From NCBI GenBank assembly GCA_034437615.1, contig DAOTTW010000491.1, positions 1 to 29,018 of the forward strand: a stretch of 29,018 nt of DNA, read 5' to 3'. The notes below the pieces were generated by a model. The model saw only the letters and a program-made list of their open reading frames with translations. It ran no database searches and was not told the origin of the DNA. Each line of letters starts with the position of its first letter. Position 1 is the first letter of the stretch. The DNA is from DAOTTW01 sp034437615 (GTDB taxonomy: Bacteria; Chloroflexota; Anaerolineae; Aggregatilineales; Phototrophicaceae). Shown here piece after piece: positions 8,286 to 17,035 of this stretch. The position numbers and the translations under genes are program-made.

Positions 8286-9122
8286 CTACGACCATCCGTT
8301 ATGGCGTTTGATCGCCTCGTAAGCCTCGTTCAGCTGCTTGAAGCGGCGCTCGCTCTCGATGCGCGGCAGGGCGCTAACGTCCGGGTGAAAGCGCATGGCC
8401 AAGCGCCGATAGGCTGTCTTGACATCCCCCTGACTGGCACCCGGCTTGACCTGCAACAAGTCATAGTGCTGCTTCACCGCCTCGAATGTGGCCGGCGGGC
8501 CTGCGCCGTGCTGCTGCTGATGCGTTTGCTTGCTGCTATAGTGAAAGCGCTGGTTGCGCCGTTCGTGGTCGATGTGCCGCTTGTACGCCTGGGATGCAAT
8601 ATCCGCCACCGCAAAGCGCCCGCGCAGGCTTTCGCTGACCTCACGGATGCGCACAGCCGCGTTTTCTATCTTGAAGTCGCACAGGTGCCAGATGGCGTAT
8701 GTGCGCCCGGATGCCCTGAGCGTGAAATGCACCTGCGTCACGCTCACATCGGTTGCTGAACCGCCATCAGCGTTGTAAGCGTAAATCCAACCGTCGTTGA
8801 GTTCGACAAGCGCTTGCTGCCAATCTGCCAGCTTTTGCAACTGTTGCTCGTGCTCTGGCAGCAAGCACGCATCCACAAAGAACAGCGTGCCGATGCCATG
8901 CCGCGTGTTTTCCCGTAAGGTGTTGCGCAGATCACGCAGTTTCGGCTCGCTATCCAGCACATAGACGTAAAAGCGTGCGCCCATCCAGGTCTGTACGACA
9001 ATATCCGCGCTGTGGTGCTGAAACACAAGGTTATGCTCCCTGCCCACGCTGGCATAACGCACATCTGGCACATTATGCAGTTGTTGGCCCAATGCCTGTC
9101 GCATGGTGGCGTTGGTCGGCAT
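8286..9122 (-). CDS. J-domain (DnaJ-like) protein with novel N-terminal domain
   Basis: A 278-residue protein. The C terminus (219-275) is a J domain: HYDLLQVKPGASQGDVKTAY, the invariant HPD at 246-248, then FKQLNEAYEAIKRH. Such domains stimulate the ATPase of DnaK/Hsp70 and deliver clients. The type is reversed from DnaJ: the J domain is last, and there is no G/F region, zinc centre or substrate-binding beta domain. The N-terminal 200 residues are unassigned; they have alternating strands and helices (DIVVQTWMGARFYVYVLD; HGIGTLFFVDACLLPEH) and may recognise the client. A His/Gln-rich linker (194-206) joins the parts. It directly abuts the downstream Nudix-like gene and lies 80 nt after a DsbA-like gene on the same strand. 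No signal peptide, so cytosolic. Confidence 0.8.
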   Translation of the reverse strand: MPTNATMRQALGQQLHNVPDVRYASVGREHNLVFQHHSADIVVQTWMGARFYVYVLDSEPKLRDLRNTLRENTRHGIGTLFFVDACLLPEHEQQLQKLADWQQALVELNDGWIYAYNADGGSATDVSVTQVHFTLRASGRTYAIWHLCDFKIENAAVRIREVSESLRGRFAVADIASQAYKRHIDHERRNQRFHYSSKQTHQQQHGAGPPATFEAVKQHYDLLQVKPGASQGDVKTAYRRLAMRFHPDVSALPRIESERRFKQLNEAYEAIKRHNGWS

Positions 9123-9202
9123 GGCATCCTCATCCAGTTACCGCTATGCTTGCAGCATCGGGCGCACACATTGGTACGCCCATATACCGCATGGATCACG
9201 TC

Positions 9203-10057
9203 TTAGCTGGTCTGGCTGTAGTCGATGCCTGCTTTTTCCAGTTCACGTGTCACAACGCGCTCAAAGACCTCGTAGGGCTGTGCGCCGCGAATGAATTGCC
9301 CGTTGATGAAGAAGCCCGGTGTGCCCGCCACGCCGTTCAGTTGGCCGTCGATGCCATCATTGCTGACTTCGCCCATGTGGGTCTGCTCATCAACGCAGTT
9401 GGTGAACGTCTCAACGTCAAGTTCCAGGTCTTCGGCGGTGGCGATGTAATACTCACGGCTTAGCTGGTTCTGATTGGTGAAGAAGCGGTCGTGGAATTCC
9501 CAGAATGCACCCTGGTCGTCCGCACATTCTGCGGCCAGCGCTGCGGCGGTGGATTCCGGCCCTAGCGCAGCGAAATCACGGTAAACGTAGCGGATGTGTT
9601 CGCCGTAATTCTCCAGCAGCGGTTCAAGCGTCTGCTCGTAGTGGCGTCCGCAATAGGGGCAGCGGAAATCGCTAAACTCAACGATGACGACGGGCGCATC
9701 ATCAGCACCAAGCGAGGGATCATCGTCCACCAGTTCAAAGCGGTCGCTGTCAGCATCACCGCCGCCGCTGAGGTCGGCATCTGCAATCACATCGCGCACG
9801 ATCTGTTCGACCATGCCAGCGCTGAGCGCGGGTTGCTGCGGCCCTAGTGCCTGCGAGCCGATCAGAACGCCTACAAACAGAAAGACGACAGCCACCAGCG
9901 CGTAATTCAGGATGGAGACCGAGATGGTCATGACCTGCTGTTCTTTTTGGCTGGGTGTGTCGGCTTGCGATGGCGTTGTGGTTGGTTCTTGTGCTGCTTC
10001 AACATCGGTTGGGGTGTTGTCGGTTTGGTCGTCGTTATGTTTGACTTCGTTGCTCAC
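9203..10057 (-). CDS. Membrane-anchored DsbA/thioredoxin-fold disulfide oxidoreductase
   Basis: A 284-residue protein: a Thr/Gln/Asp-rich cytoplasmic N terminus, one membrane helix (about 49-70), an acidic linker (95-120), then a DsbA-like domain outside the cell. The active site is CPYC (133-136) in VEFSDFRCPYC, and the cis-proline loop is GTPGFF (Pro247). The length and the late PGFFINGQFIRGAQPYEVFE match the thioredoxin_4/DsbG-like group common in Gram-positive and Chloroflexota genomes. Cys178 and Cys221 form a second pair that could be structural. It would oxidise or isomerise disulfides in exported proteins such as the Cys-containing hydrolases of this window. The start is GTG, supported by AAGGA six bases upstream. 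It is followed by the J-domain gene. Confidence 0.85.
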   Translation of the reverse strand: MSNEVKHNDDQTDNTPTDVEAAQEPTTTPSQADTPSQKEQQVMTISVSILNYALVAVVFLFVGVLIGSQALGPQQPALSAGMVEQIVRDVIADADLSGGGDADSDRFELVDDDPSLGADDAPVVIVEFSDFRCPYCGRHYEQTLEPLLENYGEHIRYVYRDFAALGPESTAAALAAECADDQGAFWEFHDRFFTNQNQLSREYYIATAEDLELDVETFTNCVDEQTHMGEVSNDGIDGQLNGVAGTPGFFINGQFIRGAQPYEVFERVVTRELEKAGIDYSQTS

Positions 10058-10063
10058 GCTGTA

Positions 10064-10068
10064 TCCTT
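10064..10068 (-). promoter_or_regulatory. Shine-Dalgarno AAGGA fixing the GTG start of the DsbA-like gene
   Basis: On the minus strand AAGGA ends six bases before GTG 10057-10055. No in-frame ATG competes nearby, so the GTG start is well supported. Confidence 0.65.
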
Positions 10069-10161
10069 GTCAAAAAAGGCTAACGGTCTTGAAAGTAAGG
10101 ATAGCATAAGTATACGTCTGGTACAGGGGATGATTCGGATTCTGCTCATGCAAAGGGGGGC

Positions 10162-10199
10162 TGGCCGCCATAAGCTCTGGCTGATATTGACGGCGGCCA
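10162..10199. repeat. Intergenic inverted repeat between clpC and the DsbA-like gene
   Basis: TGGCCGCC (10162-10169) pairs with GGCGGCCA (10192-10199) across a 22-nt loop. It is followed by GGATG/CATCC (10207-10218) and a GGCCCACCCC tract close to the clpC stop. It lies within the 189-nt gap after the minus-strand clpC gene and could act as a transcript 3' end, but no T-tract follows. It resembles the G/C-rich dispersed repeats of the window. Confidence 0.45.
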
Positions 10200-10246
10200 T
10201 AGTTCGGGATGGGCACATCCGGCCCACCCCTGCGGTTGCGATTGTG

Positions 10247-12757
10247 TTACTCGCTCGCCTCGTATTCGTCATATTGCGGCATCTGCATGGCATATTCGTC
10301 GGCGGCGTTCTCATGGCGCTCGAAGGCCAATTCGCCCTCCTGCACATCAATCACAACGCCATCGCCGGGCACGAATTCACCCTGTAGCAGCTTGACGCTC
10401 AGCGGGTTCTCCACGTAGCGCTGCAAGGCGCGGCGCAGCGGACGGGCACCATATTGCGGGTCGTAGCCCTTCTGCGCCAGCCACTCACGGGCGGCGTCCG
10501 TCAGGTAGATTATCAAGCCGGATTCGGCTAGCCGCTCCAGGATGCCGCGCATCTGAATATCCACGATCTGCTGCACGTCTTGCAGGGTCAGCGGCGCAAA
10601 GATGATAATTTCATCAATGCGGTTCAGGAATTCGGGCCGGAAGGTATCCTCCATCGCCTTTTCGATCTGCTGATGGTCCGCGATGGCCTGCTTTTCGCTG
10701 TCGTTGACGAAGCCCAACGCACCGCCGCGCTTGGCGAATTCGGTGCCGAGGTTGCTCGTCATAATCAGCACCGTATTGCGGAAGTCCACCATGCGGCCCT
10801 GGCCATCCGTCATACGGCCATCTTCCAGGATTTGCAGCAGCGTATTCCACACCTCCGGGTGCGCTTTCTCGATCTCATCAAACAGCACCACGCGGTACGG
10901 GCGGCGGCGGATCGCCTCTGTAAGTTGGCCACCCTCCTCATAGCCCACGTACCCCGGCGGCGCACCGAATAGGCGGCTGGTATTGTGCCGTTCGCGATAT
11001 TCGCTCATGTCGATGCGGATTAGCGCATCCTCGTCATCAAACAGGAATGTAGCCAGCGCCTTTGCCAGTTCCGTTTTGCCGACACCGCTACTACCCAGGA
11101 AGATAAACGACCCAATCGGGCGCTTGGGGTCTTTCAGGCCGCTACGCGCACGCCGAATGGCATCCGATAGCGCCTTGATCGCTTCATCCTGGCCGACGAT
11201 GCTGTTATGCAGGGCGTCTTCCATGCGCAGCAGCTTATCGCTTTCCGTCTCTAGCATTTGCTGCACGGGGATGCCCGTCCACTGCGCGACCACGCTGGCG
11301 ATGTCCTCGGTATCTACAACCTCATCGAGCGTGTTTTCCTGACGCCACGCCTCATATGCCTGCTGAAATTCGTCTTCGAGTTGCAGGCGGCGCATCTTGA
11401 CCTCGGCGGCGCGTTCGTAATCGCGGGCCATGCCTGCCTGTTCTTCTTCGTTCATCAGCCGATCAACGGCTTCCTTTAGCTCTTTCAGGCGTGCAGGCAG
11501 CGAATACAGCGCCACACGGACCTTTGCAGCGGCTTCGTCAAGCAGGTCAATGGCCTTATCCGGCAGCTTGCGTCCGGTCAGGTAGCGATCCGACAGACGC
11601 GCAGCCGCCTCAACCGATGCATCGCTGATGCTGACGTTGTGATGGGCTTCGTAGCGCCCACGCAAGCCGTACAGCATGTGAATCGTATCCTCGATGCTGG
11701 GTTCATCCACGAAAATCGGCGCAAAACGCCGGTCTAGTGCGCTGTCTTTTTCGATGTGGTTGCGGTATTCGTCCAGGGTGGTCGCGCCGATGGTCTGCAA
11801 TTCGCCACGCGCCAGCGCAGGCTTCATCATATTGCCCGCATCCAACGACCCCGACGCCGCACCCGCGCCCACGACCTGATGCAGCTCATCAATGAACAGG
11901 ATAACCTCGCCACTAGAGCGCTGCACCTCGTCAATCGCCGTCTTTAAGCGTTCCTCGAATTCACCCCGGAAGCGGCTACCCGCCAGCATCGCCATCAGGT
12001 CAAGGTTAAGCACGCGCTTACCGAGCAGCAACTCTGGCACATCTGAATCCGCGATTTTCTGCGCCAGCCCCTCGACGATGGCCGTCTTGCCGACGCCTGC
12101 TTCACCGATCAGCACGGGGTTGTTCTTCGTGCGGCGGCTGAGCACCTGAATCATGCGCAGGATTTCCTCGTCACGCCCGATCACCGGATCGAGCTTGCCC
12201 TCGTAGGCCATGCGCGTCAGGTCGCGGGTGTATTTTTCCAGCGTTTGATAGCGGCTCTCGGCCTGTGGGTCGGTCACCCGTTGGCCACCGCGAATATCCT
12301 TAATCATATCCGTCACGCGCTCGCGTGTGATGTCGTATTCGGCCAACATGCGGGCGGTGGCCGTGTTGCGTTCATTCAGCACCGCCAGGAACATATGCTC
12401 CGTGCTGATGTATTCGTCGCGCAGCCGATTGGCCTCTTCGTTGGCGTCGTCGATGATGCGCTTCACACGCGGCGTAATAAACACCTGGTTCTGCCCACCC
12501 TGGCCGTAAATGGCCGCAGTGCGTGGGCTACGCCGCAGGATTTCATCAATGCGGGTGCGCATGATGCTCACATCCACACCGAGACGCTCCAAAATTTGCG
12601 GGATGACGCCATCGGTCTGTTCAAGCAGTGCCAGCAGGATATGCTCTGTATCCACCTGGTTGTGCCCGTAGCGCTGCAAGATTTCATAGGAACGGGCGGC
12701 GGCATCCTGTGCACGCTCGGTAAAACGTTCAAATCGTAGCATGATAACTCGCCTCAT
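10247..12757 (-). CDS. clpC: ClpC-type AAA+ unfoldase (paralogue 1)
   Basis: An 836-residue Hsp100 ATPase that unfolds proteins, normally for degradation by ClpP. Order: two Clp N repeats (about 10-155); AAA-1 with Walker A GEAGVGKT (218-225) and Walker B ILFIDE (286-291); a short middle region with a UVR-like motif (about 425-462, ARDYERAAEVKMRRLQLEDEF-type; key residues Asp446-Tyr447-Glu448); AAA-2 with Walker A GSSGVGKT (555-562), pore loop GYVGYE (602-607) and Walker B VVLFDE (623-628); and ALGF (680-683), equivalent to the ClpP-docking loop. The middle domain is too short for ClpB. The C terminus has an acidic, Met/Tyr-containing tail. ATG 12757 and ATG 12742 (five codons later, AGGCGAG upstream) both fit as starts. 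No clpP lies in the window. It is probably the head of a stress or quality-control cluster with the genes downstream. Confidence 0.92.
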   Translation of the reverse strand: MRRVIMLRFERFTERAQDAAARSYEILQRYGHNQVDTEHILLALLEQTDGVIPQILERLGVDVSIMRTRIDEILRRSPRTAAIYGQGGQNQVFITPRVKRIIDDANEEANRLRDEYISTEHMFLAVLNERNTATARMLAEYDITRERVTDMIKDIRGGQRVTDPQAESRYQTLEKYTRDLTRMAYEGKLDPVIGRDEEILRMIQVLSRRTKNNPVLIGEAGVGKTAIVEGLAQKIADSDVPELLLGKRVLNLDLMAMLAGSRFRGEFEERLKTAIDEVQRSSGEVILFIDELHQVVGAGAASGSLDAGNMMKPALARGELQTIGATTLDEYRNHIEKDSALDRRFAPIFVDEPSIEDTIHMLYGLRGRYEAHHNVSISDASVEAAARLSDRYLTGRKLPDKAIDLLDEAAAKVRVALYSLPARLKELKEAVDRLMNEEEQAGMARDYERAAEVKMRRLQLEDEFQQAYEAWRQENTLDEVVDTEDIASVVAQWTGIPVQQMLETESDKLLRMEDALHNSIVGQDEAIKALSDAIRRARSGLKDPKRPIGSFIFLGSSGVGKTELAKALATFLFDDEDALIRIDMSEYRERHNTSRLFGAPPGYVGYEEGGQLTEAIRRRPYRVVLFDEIEKAHPEVWNTLLQILEDGRMTDGQGRMVDFRNTVLIMTSNLGTEFAKRGGALGFVNDSEKQAIADHQQIEKAMEDTFRPEFLNRIDEIIIFAPLTLQDVQQIVDIQMRGILERLAESGLIIYLTDAAREWLAQKGYDPQYGARPLRRALQRYVENPLSVKLLQGEFVPGDGVVIDVQEGELAFERHENAADEYAMQMPQYDEYEASE

Positions 12758-12920
12758 GTCTTCTCAGGGCTATGTGGTTGAGTTTATTGTACTCAGACCC
12801 CGGATTTTCTGCCCTGTCGTCTTGCATCCTGCCTTAACGGTATGCCTGAATACATAAGAGGCATGTCTGTAGGGCATCAATACTGTGTAGGTGGGCGCAA
12901 ACGCGCCTCCACGCTTAGGC

Positions 12921-12962
12921 CACTCTAAGATATGGGGCATATCTGGCCCATATCTTAGAGTG
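12921..12962. repeat. Perfect 16-bp inverted repeat in the clpC-kinase divergent region
   Basis: CACTCTAAGATATGGG (12921-12936) and CCCATATCTTAGAGTG (12947-12962) are exact reverse complements across a 10-nt loop. The arms are AT-rich, unlike the G/C-rich dispersed hairpins here, and no T-tract follows on either strand. It lies between two divergently transcribed genes, so it is not a simple terminator. It could be an operator for a dimeric regulator, a small structured RNA or the remnant of an element. Confidence 0.75.
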
Positions 12963-13021
12963 CAACGTCCAACGGGTGTCTAACGTATAGGCGGTAAGGA
13001 AATTGCAATGCTGCTGGTCTA

Positions 13022-13043
13022 AACAGTGTCTATATAGACTGTT
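13022..13043. promoter_or_regulatory. Palindrome upstream of the kinase gene, possible operator
   Basis: GTCTATATAGAC (13028-13039) is a perfect 12-bp palindrome. It extends outward with AACA (13022-13025) and TGTT (13040-13043), interrupted by a GT bulge on the left. It lies 114-135 bp before ATG 13157, a fitting place for a transcription-factor site, though no factor is identified. The rest of 12758-13156 holds the 16-bp hairpin, a small G/C-rich hairpin near 12889-12912 and no credible gene. Confidence 0.45.
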
Positions 13044-13156
13044 CAAAGCAAGCCGATTACACGATTTAACGTTGTAGCCAGCACCTTAGCGGGTTGAATT
13101 TGCCTGGTTTGTCACTACATGTCGTATCATTGCTAAAGTAGCGATTGGCCCTCTTA

Positions 13157-16100
13157 ATGAGCACGATCACGCGCATCACAGACCGTTTTGAAATCATTTA
13201 CACAGATAACCACTCGCCGCGCTTCCTGGGTCAGGGTGGCATGGGGTCGGTCTACCTGGGGGTGGACAAGCTATCCGGCGACCCGGTGGCCATCAAAGCG
13301 CTGAAATCCGATGTCACGCGCCGCAATCCTGATTTAGTCGAGCGCTTCCGGCGTGAGGGCGAAACCCTGCGCCAACTGGACCATCCCAATATCGTCAAAA
13401 TGCTGGGCACATCCGAGCGTGACGGCGTGCACTACCTGATTATGGAGTACGTCAGCGGCGGCTCATTGCGCCATCTGATGGACCAGCAGCCGCGCTTTTC
13501 GGTGCAGCGTGCCCTATACATCGCCCTGGATTTGGCCGACGCGCTGACCCGCGCACATCGCCTGAACGTGCTGCACCGGGACATCAAGCCAGCGAATGTG
13601 CTGCTGGCAGACGATGGTACGCCGCGCCTGACGGATTTTGGTATGGCACGCTCCGGCAAAGACCCACACATTACCGAAGTCGGGGCCATCGTGGGCACGC
13701 TGGCCTATGTGCCGCCAGAGGTATTCAACGGCGAAGAACCGGACGAACGCTCCGACATCTGGGCCTATGGCGTGATGCTGTATGAGATGCTGGCTGGCCA
13801 GCACCCTTTCCCCTTCGATCAACCGGGGCAACTCGTCAATGCCATCATGACGCAACCCGTGCCAGACCTGGAAGCCGCCCGACCAGACGCGCCGACGGCG
13901 CTGGTGGACCTGATCTATCGGATGCTGACGAAAGACCGCCATTCGCGCATCCGCAGCGTGCGGGTCATCGGCACCGAGCTTGAAAATATCATCCGAGGCG
14001 GTGACAGCGGCGTGTATACCCCCGTGCGCGATAGCACAGGCCGCTTTCAGGGTGTGACGCCCAACACCAGCACAGCCAAAATCCCCAATAACCTGCCAGC
14101 CCAGCCGACGCCATTTGTAGGCCGTGACCGTGAATTGCAGGACCTAGAGCGGCTGCTGCATGATAACCAGGCACGCCTGCTGACCTTGCTTGGGCCGGGT
14201 GGCATGGGCAAGACGCGCCTTGCCATCGCACTAGCAGAACGTGAGCTTGAGCGTGGCAACTACCCGGATGGCGTGTTCTTCGTGCCGCTCGCGCCGATTG
14301 ATGACGATGCGTTTATCGTGCCGACCATCGCTGAAGCGCTGCACATTGATTTTGTCGGCGCGAACCCACTACAGGAATTGCTCGATCATCTGGCAGAAAA
14401 GCAAGCGCTGCTGGTCTTCGATAATTACGAGCATCTCGTCAACAGCGCCCGCATTGTATCGCAGATTTTAGCGGTTGCGCCGCGCACGCACCTCATCGTG
14501 ACCTCACGTGAGCGCCTGCGCTTGCAGGGCGAAACGGTCTACGATCTTGAGGGGATGCTGCTGCCACCGGTCAAACACGAAGCCCCGGAAAAGCTGCAAA
14601 CCTATCCGGCTGTGCAGCTTTTCATGCAGAGTGCGCGCCGCGTCATGGCGGATTTTGAAATCACTGCGGAAAATGCGCACGATGTCGCGGAGATTACGCG
14701 CATGGTGCAGGGCCTACCGCTTGGCATCGAACTGGCGGCGGCCTGGCTGGAATATCTGCCATCGCATGAGATCGTCACAGAGATTGAAAGCAGCCTGGAT
14801 TTCTTAGAGACGGATTTGCAGGATGTGCCCGAACGTCACCGCAGCATCCGCGCTGTCTTTGATTATTCCTGGAACCTGATGACGGACGCCGAAAAGACGA
14901 TCTTCATGCAGCTATCCATCTTCAGGGGTGGCTTCGAGCGTGAGGCCGTCCAGCGTGTGACGGGCGCGAACCTGCGCACGCTCAGCGCATTGGTGAATAA
15001 ATCGCTGCTGCGGCGTGACCCCAGCGGGCGCTACCGCGTGCATCAGCTATTACGCCAATACGCCGACGAAAACATGACCAACGAGGCGCTGCGCAAAGAG
15101 ACCTGCCACAAGCACGCGCTGTACTACGCCGAATACGTCAGCAAATTACGCGATGTCATCATCGGCAGCAAGGAAATTGAGGCCGTCGCCGCCATTGAAC
15201 GCGAAATCGAGAATATCCGTATGGCGTGGAACTGGGGCATCAAGCAAAAACAATGGGATGCCTACGACGACCTGCTACACCCCATGATGCTGTTCCACAT
15301 AGCGCGTAGTACGCTGCGTGAAGGCCATGATGCCTTTGAAACACTGATGGAGGCGCTATTGGCCGATGGCAAGGGCGACAGCGACCTGTACTGGCGAGCG
15401 TGCAACCGTCAGGGCTGGATCAGTGGCCGCCTGGGCAACTATGAACAGGTCGAACAGGCGATGATAGCGACAACAGCCCACTTCCAGGCCAAAGGCGATC
15501 ATATCGAGCTAGCCCACGCGCTCAACATCCTCAGCTACGCACGTATGTTCATCGGCAAGTACGATCAAGCCCTTGAGAATTCATCGGATGCCGTCGAACT
15601 GGTGCAGAATTTAGAGGAACCCCTAGCCTGGTATTTCGGCATGGGCAACCTGGGTTACATCTACTTCTTATTGGGCGATTATGACAACGCCCGCACCATG
15701 TACGAGGCCATTCAGCACAAGATTAAGCAGGTGGGCTACATGCCCTCCGGCGAAGCCTACATGACCAACAACCTGGGCGAAATCTTGCGCGAATTGGGCC
15801 AACTAGACGACGCCTACGCCCACTTTGAAGGGGCCTATGCCGTCTTTGAGCAGCTAGGGCATCGGCGCGGCATGGCCTTCACGCTCAATAACCTCGGCGG
15901 CATCTACTTCGTGAAGGGCGATTATCAGGGTGCCCGCGAAATGTACGAGCGTTCCTACGCCCTGAACCGCGAGATTGGCGATAAGCGTGGTATCGGGCAT
16001 TCACTCGCCGCACTGGGCAATAGCGCCGCTGCGGATGATGACCTCGAACAAGCCAGGCAATACTATCAGCAAAGCCTGGAAATTCGCCGTGCTGCCGGGG

Positions 16101-16717
16101 ACCAACGCGGTATCGTGGATTCGATGATGGATTTGGCCAACATCGAGAACAATACGCGCAACCCCGAGGCCGCCGCGCACATGTACCGCGAAGCCCTGCG
16201 CCTACGCCGTGACCTGCGCGACCGCGTCGGTGAAGGTGCGGCCCATGTCGGTTTGTCGATGGCGCTACTGCTGATGGAGCGCTACGAAGAGGCCGGTGAA
16301 AACATCCGGCTGGCGCTGGAAATTGGCCGCGAAATCGGCAACGACTACCTGATCCTTCAAGGCACCGCAGGAACCGGCGAAGCCGCGTTCTGGCGTGGTG
16401 ATCTGGCAGAGGCCGAGGCACGCTTCAAAGAAGCCCTGTCAAAGTTGCTGGACCTTGACGCTGTGCCCTTGATGCTATACGCACTGGGCGGGCTTGCACG
16501 TGTGCGGGCCGCACAGGGGCGCTACGAGGAAGCGTTGCACATCATCAGCCTGGTTTTACGATACCCGCGTAATTTCATCGGCATGATCGAGGACAGAGCG
16601 CGTCAACTCTTTGAAGAGCTTCGGCAGCAGGTCGATCAATCACTGATTGACAGCACCATGCACCACAGCAGGTCCGTCGAAGTGCGTCAGATCGTCACGG
16701 ACATCCTGGCAGAGTAA
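13157..16717 (+). CDS. Ser/Thr protein kinase-STAND ATPase-TPR fusion
   Basis: A 1186-residue signalling protein (numbered from ATG 13157; a TTG four codons earlier is the alternative start). The kinase domain (about 10-275) is complete: GQGGMG (25-30), Lys47 in VAIKALK, HRDIKPAN (140-147) and DFG (160-162), so it should be active. A linker leads to a STAND/NB-ARC-like ATPase: QPTPFVGRDREL, Walker A GPGGMGKT (346-353), Walker B LLVFDN (418-423), sensor IVTSRERLRL and GLPLGIELAAAW. A winged-helix-like RHRSIRAVFDYSW segment and about 400 residues of tetratricopeptide repeats follow, many as A-x-x-x-Y-E-x-A or G-D-Y-x-x-A units. No membrane helix is seen. Such fusions are common in Chloroflexota and are thought to sense a ligand through the TPRs, oligomerise and phosphorylate targets; the ligand and targets are unknown. 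Confidence 0.88.
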   Translation: MSTITRITDRFEIIYTDNHSPRFLGQGGMGSVYLGVDKLSGDPVAIKALKSDVTRRNPDLVERFRREGETLRQLDHPNIVKMLGTSERDGVHYLIMEYVSGGSLRHLMDQQPRFSVQRALYIALDLADALTRAHRLNVLHRDIKPANVLLADDGTPRLTDFGMARSGKDPHITEVGAIVGTLAYVPPEVFNGEEPDERSDIWAYGVMLYEMLAGQHPFPFDQPGQLVNAIMTQPVPDLEAARPDAPTALVDLIYRMLTKDRHSRIRSVRVIGTELENIIRGGDSGVYTPVRDSTGRFQGVTPNTSTAKIPNNLPAQPTPFVGRDRELQDLERLLHDNQARLLTLLGPGGMGKTRLAIALAERELERGNYPDGVFFVPLAPIDDDAFIVPTIAEALHIDFVGANPLQELLDHLAEKQALLVFDNYEHLVNSARIVSQILAVAPRTHLIVTSRERLRLQGETVYDLEGMLLPPVKHEAPEKLQTYPAVQLFMQSARRVMADFEITAENAHDVAEITRMVQGLPLGIELAAAWLEYLPSHEIVTEIESSLDFLETDLQDVPERHRSIRAVFDYSWNLMTDAEKTIFMQLSIFRGGFEREAVQRVTGANLRTLSALVNKSLLRRDPSGRYRVHQLLRQYADENMTNEALRKETCHKHALYYAEYVSKLRDVIIGSKEIEAVAAIEREIENIRMAWNWGIKQKQWDAYDDLLHPMMLFHIARSTLREGHDAFETLMEALLADGKGDSDLYWRACNRQGWISGRLGNYEQVEQAMIATTAHFQAKGDHIELAHALNILSYARMFIGKYDQALENSSDAVELVQNLEEPLAWYFGMGNLGYIYFLLGDYDNARTMYEAIQHKIKQVGYMPSGEAYMTNNLGEILRELGQLDDAYAHFEGAYAVFEQLGHRRGMAFTLNNLGGIYFVKGDYQGAREMYERSYALNREIGDKRGIGHSLAALGNSAAADDDLEQARQYYQQSLEIRRAAGDQRGIVDSMMDLANIENNTRNPEAAAHMYREALRLRRDLRDRVGEGAAHVGLSMALLLMERYEEAGENIRLALEIGREIGNDYLILQGTAGTGEAAFWRGDLAEAEARFKEALSKLLDLDAVPLMLYALGGLARVRAAQGRYEEALHIISLVLRYPRNFIGMIEDRARQLFEELRQQVDQSLIDSTMHHSRSVEVRQIVTDILAE

Positions 16718-16803
16718 CACGACAGCACCCAACGAATCCTCGACCCAGCGTGTATTCGCTGAAGTCACCCTCTCCAATCGACAGCACACCATAGCGCAGC
16801 ACC

Positions 16804-16831
16804 GTAGGGGCTTGCTACATCAAGCCCCTAC
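16804..16831. repeat. Single-hairpin family B repeat
   Basis: GTAGGGGCTTG (16804-16814) and CAAGCCCCTAC (16821-16831) are perfect inverted repeats with a 6-nt loop (CTACAT). The outer GTAGGGGC/GCCCCTAC is shared with the copy at 19656-19706. It sits 87 bp after the kinase gene and could end that transcript, although no T-run follows. Confidence 0.6.
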
Positions 16832-16834
16832 AGC

Positions 16835-17035
16835 ATTTATAAACGACCATTAACTGTATGCTGTTCAGTATTGCTCATTTGCCTTAAATTTGCCTATTAA
16901 TGGCATTTCACGCTCGTTTAAGCCAGAGCAAATGTGAAAAATTTAACTTACTGATAGTTCAAAACATCACAAACGTATCGCAACCAATGAACTGTGTAAT
17001 CACCATTCTATCTCTAGGAGATAAGGGACGTACCA
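16835..17035 (+). other. AT-rich leader of the rhodopsin gene
   Basis: This 200-bp stretch is much richer in A/T than its surroundings and contains no gene. A weak promoter candidate is TTGCTC (16871-16876), 18 bp, then TATTAA (16895-16900). AAGGGA at 17023-17028 is a good Shine-Dalgarno site seven bases before ATG 17036. Another purine run, AGGAG at 17016-17020, is too far upstream to serve. A long leader of about 130 nt would result if the promoter guess is right. Confidence 0.4.

Noticed and set aside
8004..8759. 251-residue plus-strand frame
   Set aside because: It overlaps the J-domain and Nudix-like genes on the other strand, which have recognisable domains and touching stop/start codons; the translated frame shows no family features.
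10247..12757. Calling this gene clpB
   Set aside because: The middle domain between the two AAA modules is short and UVR-like, without the long coiled-coil of ClpB, and an LGF ClpP-docking loop is present.
12758..13156. A hidden small RNA or short gene in the divergent region
   Set aside because: The 16-bp hairpin is suggestive, but no T-tract terminator or promoter pair frames it, so it is reported only as a structure.
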